Assembly (NCBI RefSeq): GCF_001949145.1
Contig: NW_019091549.1
Location: forward strand, 60,001-124,000
DNA from: Acanthaster planci
Lineage: Eukaryota > Echinodermata > Asteroidea > Valvatida > Acanthasteridae
Length of the DNA: 64,000 bases
Reading direction: 5' to 3'
Shown in pieces: positions 12,545-24,400 of this stretch. The notes below the pieces were generated by a model. The model saw only the letters and a list, made by a program, of their open reading frames with translations, did no database searches and was not told the DNA's origin. Made by a program: the position numbers and the translations under genes. Numbering within the stretch: the first letter of the stretch is position 1; each line of letters begins with the position of its first letter.

Positions 12545-13215
12545 ACCTGGTCAACAACGTGCAACTTCACCGTGTATTAACATTTGATAATGCCCACTGA
12601 GAAGTGATTATGCGCGCTCTGTAAATCATGTGTTGGCACCTGGATACAGTTAATTGATTCTTATTGGTCAAAAGTCTGCGTGCGCCAAGTCCATATCAGG
12701 AGATTCATTTGGACAACTTGCACAAGGAATATACCATAAAATGGACAGGGGTGTTTGGGAAAATGAAAGTATAATTCTAGAATATCTTTGGAAAGCCATC
12801 ATATATTGCATTCTGTTGACTTTGACTAAAAGGTATATATGAATGGGAATAAACAGGTGCTTGGCTGGTCTTAATTAAACTAGCATTTAAGACTGGCTCA
12901 GGAGACTTATGCTGATAATGCCCTCACCTGTGGCTTGGGCATTAATTGAGTCATTTTCCTGAGACAGTCTTAAATGCATCAGCTGGCTGTGCGTCACCTT
13001 ATGCAATATGCGTCAATCTCCATAAGAGGAGATTGTTTACGACTACTTGTGGAGAGAACATACTGTAACATGGTTAGAGGGGTGTGTGGAAAAAAAATGA
13101 AGTAAAAGTGTTGAGCAAAATTGGATTTTTGTATACTTGTTTTGACTTTCTGACTCAAAAGGTATTTTTGAATGGGACTAAGCATGTCCTTCACGGGACT
13201 TTAAACTGACATGTA
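12545..13215. repeat. Dispersed repeat family, two adjacent copies with an internal hairpin
   Basis: Copy 1 (about 12545-12860) and copy 2 (about 12960-13215) share GTGCAACTTCACCGTGT, AGGAATATACCATAAAATGG, GGGTGTTTGGGAAAATGAA and GAATGGGA.TAA. They are separated by a near-perfect stem-loop at 12883-12977. Related copies lie at 13921-14275 and about 60421-60715. No coding capacity. Confidence 0.65.
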
Positions 13216-13920
13216 AAACCGGCTAAGCACATATTTATTCCATTTATCAAATGCAGGGCTTTGGTTATGCGTTAACTAATTTCTTGTTTTCATTCCAATA
13301 AAGACAAGGACTTCCTTGTTTTGTGTGAACCACAATATCACGAAATGCGAGCTCTTCCCAACTGTGACTTTTCCAGGAAGTCCAATGGATGAGAATCGTG
13401 AATCTTGTCAAGCACATTGAGGGATGTTACATCAAGACATAGCAGTACGACACATTTTGTAAAGTTTTTGGTTTGTAGAAATGTATTAAACTTCAAAGAA
13501 CAAGGCAACACTGGATGAATTAACATTGAGAGTGAATTCATACAAAAATCCAATGAAGCAGTCTGACGAAGAACAAAACCAGTTCAATATTTATAGCATT
13601 GTATAGGTAAGCTGTTACGTTCTTTTTTTGTGGCCTGTAATATGCGTAATAGTGCTCCACAAATGCAATCTTAAGAAGATTTTCCTGGATAGCACACAGA
13701 GTCTTATTGAGGGGTGACAGACAAACCTTTGATTTGGAAAAAAGTTGGACAGTATGCAAAATCGTTTTTATAGTGCAGATGGACAAACTGATTTATTAGG
13801 AATCCAAACATTGAGGAAAATTACTACTAAGCTGTCACCTAAAAGCCCCCCCAAAATTGAGTTTACTTTAAAAATGGACCTTGCCAAAATGATATTGTTT
13901 ATTCATAAATACCTTTAGTT

Positions 13921-14275
13921 TCCCAAGTCTAGAATGTGCAACATCACCGTGTAATAACATTTGATAATGCCCACTGCGGCACCTGAATACGAGACAGTTT
14001 AATTCATTTCTTTTAGTCGAGACTGTGTGCTCGCAGCATGCGGAACTCGCCATGTGCGCGCGCGCTAAATAAGGAGAGTCTTCTGCCCTACTTGCACAAG
14101 GAATGTACCAGAAAATGGATGGGGGTGTTTGGGAAAATAAGTAAAATTCTTGGATAAAATCCTTGGAAATTTATCGTATATTGATTTCTTCTGACTCTCT
14201 GACAAAAAAACATATTTAGGAATGGGGAAAACAAATGTGCTTGGTTGCAAGCACATATTTATTGCCTAATTACAA
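13921..14275. repeat. Dispersed repeat family, third copy
   Basis: Shares GTGCAACATCACCGTGTAAT, ACATTTGATAATGCCCACTG and ACTTGCACAAGGAATGTACC with the copy at 12545, in the same order and spacing. Confidence 0.7.
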
Positions 14276-15482
14276 ACTATGGAAATTGATTAGATACTGC
14301 AAATGTTACAACCATCATACTTCTTCATCGTGCAGAAGGTTAATAATGTTTCCACACAGTAACCAAACGGACAGCTTCAAGTTAGAAATTTCTTTTTAAA
14401 AGGATGTAAAAATGAATATGACGACCAAAAAAAGGTATCAGTGGGCATTTCTGTATAAATAGTTTCACAGCAAATATATAATTTATCTTACAAAGTATGA
14501 ACAGCTTTTTCAAATCTTCAATTCCTATTAAGCTCATATTTACATTAAAAGTTACCCAACCTCACAAAATGAGTCACAAGTCACCAAAGTTATTTGAAGC
14601 TACTCTGAGCATATTTCTTGCCGAGAGCTTGTACAATAGATACCACTAGGAACGGTGGTTCATTTCACCCAGGAACTTCTGTTGATTTCTCAGATTTCCA
14701 AAATGGGTCACATGTCAAGAGCCGAGAGTAAAAAAACTTGAAAAAACAGGCTGAAAGAAAAAAGTACTGACGACTCATTTTGATGGAACTGATCACAAAT
14801 GAGATAGACACAAAATGCATATTGAAACAAGACTCTTGAGACCGAAAAAAAACAGAAAGTTAAAAATGTCTTAAAAATCTACTTAAAAAGTTGACAAGTG
14901 CTGAACAAAATGTTTATAATATGAATTCATTCAAACTTCAGAAATAACCCGATGATGGTACACATGTAAATCCTGAAGACGACAAAACTATCAAAGAAAT
15001 TTTAGGAACAACAAACACAATCAGGACTAACTTTCAAGTACACATTAATCATGGATTACTATAATTGTAGCAAGAAATTACAGAAGGTTATTTTTCAAGG
15101 GGTTTGCAGACCACTGTCCTTGTCTTCGACTTTAAGAACCAGATTTATCAGAAAAGAAACGGCAATTGTCCAAGACATGCCAGGCGAAAGTAAATTTCTT
15201 GCACTGACGTACTCTTCCTATGCAGGCCGTGAGGAGCTCATGAATTTCAAATGACCACAACAGTACAAGCCAAGGTCAAATTGAATTAAAACTTCCAGAT
15301 GTAATTGTACTGAGTGTCTCTAATGTCAAGTTTTCGAAAAGATTGGGCACTGGACGGCCAAGTTTTGGGGGATGAGCGGAATCAACCCTAATGTCTTACT
15401 GATGCGCTATGTAGCAAAGGTTAGAGCACCATGCTAGTTTTCTAAGAAACAACCTTAAGTAAGGTTGGAAATGTTGTGTCTA
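14276..15482 (-). other. Probable 3' UTR and flank of the laminin gene
   Basis: Downstream of the laminin stop (TAG at 15485-15483). No exon or named repeat. I did not find an AATAAA on the minus strand close to the stop, so the 3' end of the transcript is not resolved. Confidence 0.4.
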
Positions 15483-18400
15483 CTAGTTGCACTGTAGGGT
15501 ACCTCCTGCTGCACCATCCAGATTGGTCAAGATGGCATCTAGACTTGTCTCCAGTCCCTCCAGCTTGGCGGACAGCTCCTCCATTTGCTGGCGTTGGGTC
15601 ATGTACTGTGTCATCAAGGCTGCAAGAAAAGCATTAAGGGCAACGTCTCATTGTTGGATTGTTCATTTCATAAGCTCAACATGGGCACTTTTATCTTTTC
15701 ATGAGCAAGATTGTCCCCGTTTGGCCTGAAACAACAGACCTCTATGCTGATGGTGCCACATTTTGTGTGTGTGTGCTTTTCTAGGGTGCTCAGTGGACTG
15801 TGGGCTGTCAGTGGCTCGATTGTAAAGTGCGCATGTAAACAAAGTGTAACGTCATGAGTACAAAGGCCTGGCCTATCGCAGCTCTTTTGCTCCAAACAGA
15901 ATAAAAGTAATGTTAAACAAGTGCTTACATTTTGACCTTAACGTTCTTACATTGTGAACCTGCACATAACACTGCCAAAGACAAAAATAGGCCTAGGACA
16001 GAATCTTGAATGCCACTGCAGCTGTGCAACTGGCAACCCAGCAAACACTGTTTGGGTTTGTGCACAGTCAGATGAAATGTGGTCCTGCATACTCTGTGCC
16101 ACACATGCTAATGGAAGCAGAACAAATTTTAAAAGCGTGCAGTTGTGAGACCATATCATGAGTGAAGCTCGCTTTGACTGCATTGCCCACTGTGCTTGCT
16201 TTTAGAACACGCTGTATTGGGACCTATCAAGATTGCATGCAGCATTTACCTTGTACAAGTTTGCATTAGCAGGCAACGCAGTGCTGTTTACGAGCCCCTG
16301 CTGTCCATACACACTATACATACACCTACTGGGGAAAACTACATTTTATTTGTGTGCTATTTAACTCTACTTGTGAGAGCCAGGAGGTGAAGAGACAAAA
16401 GGGTTTTGAGGAATGAAAAAGCAGACTCACCATCCAGATCGGCCATCTGCTGCACGGTGACTAAGTCACCTTGGAGCCGCTCTGCATCGTCGGCTACCGC
16501 CTGGACCTGGCTCAGGTTGGAGGAAGACTGTGCCTTAGCTGCTGCTATCTGAGGAACAAGGGCGGCGGTGTGCTCTGCACTGGACTCGTATGTCTACAAA
16601 TCAGAAGTCAGGCCACAGAAATTACATGGAATATAAAATGACGCTGCATCTAGCCTGCTTTGTTTGTTAATTTGTTAACTTGTTCACAGTAGTGTAAATA
16701 GGGTAAAACTTCTGAGAAAGCAACCAGGGAGGGAACCTATTTTTTCAAGGGGGAGCTAAAAGCAAATGATTCGCGGCATGCATTAACTTGAAGGAACTCT
16801 TTCTATCTCCTTTCTCTAACAATTAAATGAAGTGAATGACAAAATTGTATTTCCATATCGAATGAAGATACGCATCTGATCTCACATCTTACATGCATTC
16901 CATCACCCAAACTCACTTTGGGAATACAAGAATGGTCATTATAAAGGCATTCGTATGGCAGCAAAGGAATGTTTGAACATGTCACAGGGGTAAAAGGTGT
17001 ACAATTTTATGGACGCTTGGTTTTTAGAGACATTACAATATATGGAATATCCGTCAACTTGATCCAGCCAGCATGCCATGTCTTTATTTAACCATATGCT
17101 GTCGGGGAGCCCAGTTTTGGGCACATAGACTTTATACATGAAACCAGGGAGCCCGAAACTGGACAAAAGAGCTGGGCCTTGTAACAAAAGACCATACTCG
17201 GAACAAAAGACTGAGCTGCTGGGAATTGCCAACATTTTTTTCAGTTTGATAGCAGAGGAAATCCGTCCTTATTTTGAGAGATTATACCACTGTCTGTGGC
17301 ATTCAGCACGAGCGGATTACCACCAGGGACAAAAGCTCTCCAGCGCTCCAGCGACACAATCTGCTGAACACTAATCTATTGAAAAGACACCAGTAGCGCA
17401 CTGTGCCAGTTTCGGGAACAAAAGAAAGTTACATACACTGCACAATCTGGACTCTTTTTACAATTTTTGCATCAATAGATGTTGTCTGTCAGATTAGAGT
17501 AGTCACCAGTCAGTTATTTTTGTAGGAGTTAACAGTCCAGCAAATGAAGCTATGGTTTTTTTAAGAATTTTAAAAATGGAAAATCTTGAAAATCTCCCGG
17601 TTTTACATCATGCAACCTTATATTCCACCCGGCAGCAAGTGGTTAAAGCTAATTCAAAAAAGTAGGAACGAATCACACTGAATGTACCTCTGACAGCTAG
17701 GATGATTTAACTCCATAAAATTCAATTTTGAACCCCCAGAATATTGACCAAAAAACTCCAGTATGCCATATTTTACTGTTGAAAATCCCTTGTTCCAAAG
17801 GAAAATTCTAAAAGTTGGAAACTGTGTTCAGTAACTGGGGGACTTTGAGACACTCAGTGGCAGCAAATCGGTTCCATCTGGGGCATAGGCTGGTTTGGCC
17901 CTGGAGGGTGTGACTTTTAAGAAAGCGGAACTCCAACTTCTAGCATTTAAACGAGGAAGGCAAGTGTGCATGTGAAAAGCAGATTGCCTCGGATACATGC
18001 ACCAGCTCGCACTTAAACTAGACAAAGATGGAAGGATAAAGCAAATTAAAATTGCTCAGAATAGTCAAGATGGACACAGAACACAAGTTCAATTTAAATA
18101 GAGGAAAATTTAGGGTACATGCAAACTTAAACCATGTAGAATTTATTTTATGCCTTTTGAAAATGTTGGCTTTTGTTTTAGGTCCTAGAATTTTAGCAAA
18201 ATTTGTTTAACCATCTCACACATATCAGTACCCCAGGGGAAGCCCAACATCATGCTTGAGATAATGAGGACATGCACAAATTGACATGAACAACTGTTGA
18301 CCAATCATGTGGGACTGGTACGGTTTGCCACCACTGATTGTCTATAAAGTCTCCACTGTCAGGAAAATATTGATAAGATTGGCCATGATGAGAATTGGTC

Positions 18401-21400
18401 CTAAAGGAAAACTGTCAGGGTAGACACTCACCTGTTGGGCCGTGCTGGCCTGGGTACCGGCCAGGCTAGCCCTGTTGGCCGCGTCCTCTGCCTGGTTCCT
18501 CCTGGCACTGAAGCACTGGGCGGTGGACCGCACTCCTCCCAGAAGGGTGGAGATGGCCACCGAGGTCTGCTGCCCGCTGGCAAGGGCTTCATTGGCTTGT
18601 TGCTGAACCTAGGGGTGAAAACAGACATAAAAGGCCCTTAACATCAGAATTTTAAAAACCTTCATCTCAGGCAGTGGTTGGTGCACACGTGCAAAGTCCT
18701 GTGTAAACAGGGACTCTACTCTGCAGTCACAATCAACCATGCAATAAACACTGACATCTCAGACGCCCGTGTGATCTCGGAAAGAGTGAGACAAAAGTTG
18801 AAGAACCTGGCGAGCTCTCCTGTTGTCAACTTCTGGGTGATGTGCTGTGACTCTGTGAGGTATTGATATCAAAGTCTAAGCACTCCAAGAGCAGCTTGGG
18901 AATCATCAGAACCATTTTTTGGGAGAGCCAAACTTATTGGGTGTAAAAATTTTGGAATTTTTATTCCTGTACACGTTTAAGGTCTTTAAAAGGGTGGAGT
19001 GAGGCTACATTTTGGGGCCTTTTGGGGAAGAAAGAGGAATCAAAGGAAGCAGCTCATTTTTGTTATTTTTTAATTTTAGGCCTCTTTTTTTTGGGGGGGG
19101 GCAAGGCCCCCATTCCTAGGACATGTCGCCCTGAACCAACAAAACAGCTGATCCGAATCCTATATTAACCCCCCTGCACATGTTCTCTGTATTAATGCTC
19201 AACAAACCTGCCAACCCATGGATCAGCTACCCTGCCAAACTACTCTTCCTGCTGTACAATTTTAACAGGTGTGGAGTTACTGATACCAATTAATGCCACC
19301 AAATCTTGGCAGGCTGATGTCAAAGAGCTCACTAGGCGAGTCAAACTGTTGTCAACTAGAGAGCGTTTAATAGAGAGAAATCTGTGGTGACATCATGGAA
19401 ACACATTGGCTTGAGTTGAACTCCAACAAATATGCAGCATGAAGATTTGATCTGATGTCACAATTTTGCACACCTGCTCGGTTTCAAGTAGTAGCCAGCT
19501 TATCTTAAATTTCAAATTCTTATTTTGAAAAATTGTGCAATGTTCCGAATTCTGACAAATCTGGAAGACTGGCATTTATGCTTTGCGCTCACATCTCACC
19601 TGGCTGGCTGTTGAGCTGATGCTGGTGATGTTATTGTCAGTTTCCATCAGCCGCTGTGTGGTCTCTGTTCTCACTCTCTCCGCTTCCGTCAACTCGTACT
19701 CGATGGTCTGTAGTTGGGCACCAACAGACTCTGCCTCCTGCCTGCCAAAAGCCGCACCCCCCAAAAAGAGTTACCATTAAATTCTGTCGCACCTTGTCGC
19801 ATGAAAACAACTGAAAAATGCCCATTACTAATTTTTAAGCATCTTATTCCATCAAGCAGCCATTATTCTAATGGCAATGTCTGAAATAACTCCCCATGTG
19901 ATTAATCCTAAAACAAAGCAAGCTGTCCTGACAGTGAAAAGCGACTGCGCCACCTATGAGACTATGTTATTTTATACAATCCGCGAGAAGTAGGGAGAGT
20001 CAGTTGGGCGAGTCAGCTGGTAAGCGCTTCTCTCATGCATTTTCAGTCTCTGTGACCTGGGTTCCAATCTCACCCAAGTCACCATGTGGCTCGGGTTTTC
20101 AGTCCCTACCTAATTCCACTGTTTCCCACAAAAAAATGATCTGGGATTGTCCTCCCTTTGCCTTTATAACTGGGAAAAATTCTTCACAGTTTCCTCCCAA
20201 TTGGTTTCTTCAAACTTACAGCCTACAGTGCACACGGGGAACAAATATGAGGAAATCTTTGTTTTATTACCAGAAATACAAATGAAGAAAATGTGGGCAA
20301 TACCATTCCAAGCAGTTTTGAGTGGTTTGGGAATGCTTGGATGACAGGGACCTCAGCAGAATTGCCTGATGATGCTTACTGTGCTGATGCAGCAGACACC
20401 CTTGTCTGCTCTGCCCGTCCAAATTTATCGGTGGCGTCCTGGAGCAAATTCTCGACCACCGAGGTGGTCAGTGAGGCTACATTGATCTGGCTGACCAGCT
20501 GGCCCATCTCGGTGGAGGGGCGGACGGTCATATTTTGGATGGCCTGGGCAATCGCCCTAGCCTCCTCACTGCGCGCCTGGGCATCCCGTAGGGCAACGAG
20601 GGTGTCTATGGCTTGGATGTAGAGGCTGGTCATGTTGGCCTTGGTTGACAAGGCAATGTCCTGGGAAAAAGGGGAAAAGAGATCTGTACAATGCTACAGT
20701 AATTTCCCATAGAGATGCACTTTACCATTTGTTATCTTATTCATGTTATGACACTGAAAATACTTTGGTATCATTTTGTCAGTACTACATGTATCAGGTT
20801 CTTGTTTAAAAATTGCACTACAGGGTTCTTTTTAAACCAATATTGCTTTTAGCATGAAATTGGGTAAGAAAATTTGGTGAAGTGTGAGTATATTGATCCC
20901 CTAAATCTAGTTGTACAAACATGTGACCCGGCACAACAAAATGAGCTTGAAGTTGCATTTAGCTCTTTCCTATTTTGAGGGTTCAAAGTCAAATATTGAA
21001 GTGGAGGTCAATTTATGAAGTTTTGTCATATTTGGAAAGAGTAATCTGTCTATTTAATTCCAATTTTTTGCACAATCAGATTTTAAAAATGTCATGTTCT
21101 CGGCAATTTTGATGATAGCATTATTCGTGTCATTTCAGAAATGTTGAAACAATGTGGGAAACAAACACGCAAAGGTCGAGTTCTGGCGGCCTGTTCTTGA
21201 CACGGGTTTCTTGTTCTCACACTCGAACAGCAGGAACACGACTCAAGAACACAGTTCTCGGAACAGGATCACACACCACCTCCTAGTCAGGTTTTACAGG
21301 AACTCACGGAAAAACCCGTGAGATTTTCATTTTTGAACAGCTACAAAAAGTAGAGAGATGGTTTCCAAAGCCATAGGCCATGTAGACAATGGGAAGTTTT

Positions 21401-24400
21401 GCAAAATTAACATTATTTATTTTCCGTAGCACAGAAATGAATGTTCCTGTTTATATAGAAAAGAATTCAACCCATCCAAACCTTAACTCTCAAATAACGT
21501 ACATGGACGCCGCCATGTTACATGTTGCTTATGATAACCGGCTGTTTGTTCCCAGCGTTCGAGCGGCCAACCCACGAACAACAAATCGAGCTGTTCGTGA
21601 ACATATGGGAACAAGCCACCCAAACTCAGCCAAAGCTGCCAGAATAATGTCATATGTCACCTTAATACTTGTACTTTTACCCTAAGTGTTCCATGTATAT
21701 ACCATTGCAAAGCCCTCTTTCTGCTGAATTCAAATATACTGATATCTCAGTTTTTGAAAATTCTGACTTTAAGCTTATTTTGTGGTGACAGGGCCTAACA
21801 GTATTTGCCAAAAATTACCTGACTACCAGGCCGTTGAGAACCAAATAATTATAAATTTTTTGCGTCTTAGGCAAAATATATCAGAGACAAATTGCCTTGA
21901 GACAATGCCATCATCAAGGAATGGAAGTTTAATAGCTATTCACGTGGTGTCACAAACCCACTGGTTCAAGACTTGGATCAGAGCCGGCTCGCAGAAATAG
22001 AAAAAGGTTTGCTTGCACCCTTCTGACATTTTGCCTTCAAGCGGGACGGGGTGTGGGAGACAATGAATTCTAATTGGTGAAAGCTGGCAACATTTGCCAA
22101 AGGGGGAATAATTTGAATAAAGGGGGAATAATTTGAATAAAGGGGAAAGTGCTGAATGTTGCAACACTAGGGGGTGATTCTACTTTCAAATGTTAATTAT
22201 TATTGCTGTTATGTACATAGTTGCGTTTTTATCACTGCTTCCACAATTTTACTTTTTTGTTTTGTTTAAAATATTTGAAATCTACAAATCTACCCTCTTC
22301 ATTCATTTTTTCTGTCTTTTTTCATAGGTCGAGGAGGGAGGATTGACTCAAGAATTGCGGAGAAAATACTATGGCCTATCCCCCAAAGCAGAGGGGATTT
22401 ATAATTCCATTTTCCCTTTGCTCCGTCTTGAATACAATTGTACCTCTACAAGCATAGTGACATTGTGGCATTCAAGAAATGGGTCTTGTGAGAGGGTTTG
22501 GTACCTTATAGCTCATGGCTGCAGACTGGGCCTGCCTAGCTGCATCCTCAGCATTGGTGACGTTAAACCTGGCCACCTCACTCCGATAGGCCTGGGCATC
22601 AGCCTGACCTCGGACGGACACCACGCCGTCCAGGATCCCCTGCATGGTCCCGTTGACCTCCAGGGCCACCTGCCGGGCAGCCGAGGCATTTTGGGCAGTG
22701 GAGGCCAGCGGGTAGGCCTGCTGGACGGCGCTGATCTGGGCCAGGCGGGCCGAGTTCTGGTTGTACTCGACACCCCGGTTGCCATCGTTGAGTATCTGAG
22801 TAGCCTGTAAGCGTTCCGCTGCTGCAAGCTCAGTGTCCTGCAGGAGTCTATTAACATCTTGCAGGAGCTGCTGAATGTGTTGTTCTGAGACCTCAATGGC
22901 TGTATACATGTCTACAAGATAACAAACAAAACTATGACACTTCATCACAATATGACCAGGAGTTGGGTCGGTAGGGTGAGCTATTCAAAACAGAGTAATG
23001 TTTTCAAAAATACTTTTACTTTGCTTATTCCAAATGTTCTCGAGGTTGGTAGCAGAATGATGCTAAATGATATTGTAACAAGTGTTTGGGGAAAAAATTT
23101 AAAATGTTATGTAAAGTTGGTGCTACAGGTAGTGCTGTAGTGGTCAGTTTTTCTATTTCACAAGTAAAAATATTAATAGAATGCCAATTTGTCAAAATGC
23201 CATTATAGTGGAAATGCCCAGGGGCCAATTTCATAGAGCTGCTTAAACACAAAATTTGCCTAAGCACATAAAACCTTGCTTAAAAACAAAGGTTACCAGC
23301 TCAAAATCTATGTAGGCCTAGTCATGTTCACCAAAAGACACTGAATACCATGCCAAACCAATATAAATCACATGGAGTTTTGGCTGGTAAGCTGATTTTT
23401 CAAGCAAGGTTTATTCACACTTAAGCAAATTTCTTGCTTAAGCAGCTGTACGAAATTGGCCCCAGGTAATAATTTTTACCCAGAGAAGCAATTATGCCGC
23501 ACTTCTTACTTGTACATTCAGATTTCATCACTATTTTGGACACCTCCCCTTTTTTTTTATAAGAGCTGGTTCAGTGCCCCAGCGACCCCTTCCTACCTTG
23601 TATATCCATCCAGGTGCCGTTCCCAAGTTGGAATTGCGTGGCCTGGGTGCTGCTCAGGGCATTGAGGTCCTGCCGCAGCTGCTGGGCATTCCTGACTGCG
23701 CCATCCCCCACCACCACGCTGCCAGCGAAGAGACGGACAGTGCCTAATCGGGAGGCCTGCTCCAACCGATTGGACTCAATGGCCGTCACCAAATCGGTGA
23801 AGTTGTCTACTTCATCCGAAATCTGAGGGAAGAAAACAAGCATGGCATCTAGAGAGGGCATACACTATATTCATTCACAAGCATTTAGTATTCAGGCAAG
23901 CAAGCAGGAAGAAACACAACTCCAAAATTACACAAAAAAAGGCAAATCAAACAAAAAAGAAAAGAATTGATTCTTTTTTTTCACAAAAATAAGCTGATTT
24001 CAGAATGTTGTACCACTCTCTTGCAACTCTCAAAAGAGTTCACTGACTTTGAGCTCCTATTTGTCTACAATGTGGTGGCTGTTAAGGTCCCTCTCATCAA
24101 ATCAACATTTGTGATTTATGTGAACAGCAACTCTGTGAGTTTGAGCCAAAAGAGCGATGTGTTTTGAGATAATGTGTCACAGTTAAGTAATGCAAATTTG
24201 TTCAAGTTTCTAGATTTCAATTGCAAACATCATTAACCCGTTTGAAGTATTGATTGGTGATGACGCGTCGGAAACCCACCTGTTGAAATCCAACCTGTAT
24301 GTATTCTAGATCCACGATTTCCCTGGTTCCCACCTCAATGGCCACTGCAGCACTGCTCAGGTTCCTCCGGATGAAGTCCAGCATGTAATCTACCTCTGGT

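Noticed and set aside
20040-20075. Possible tRNA gene
   Set aside because: B-box-like word is present but no acceptor stem or anticodon arm folds; better explained as a SINE remnant.
22343-22810. 155-codon plus-strand frame
   Set aside because: Antisense shadow of laminin exon 29, the longest coiled-coil exon.
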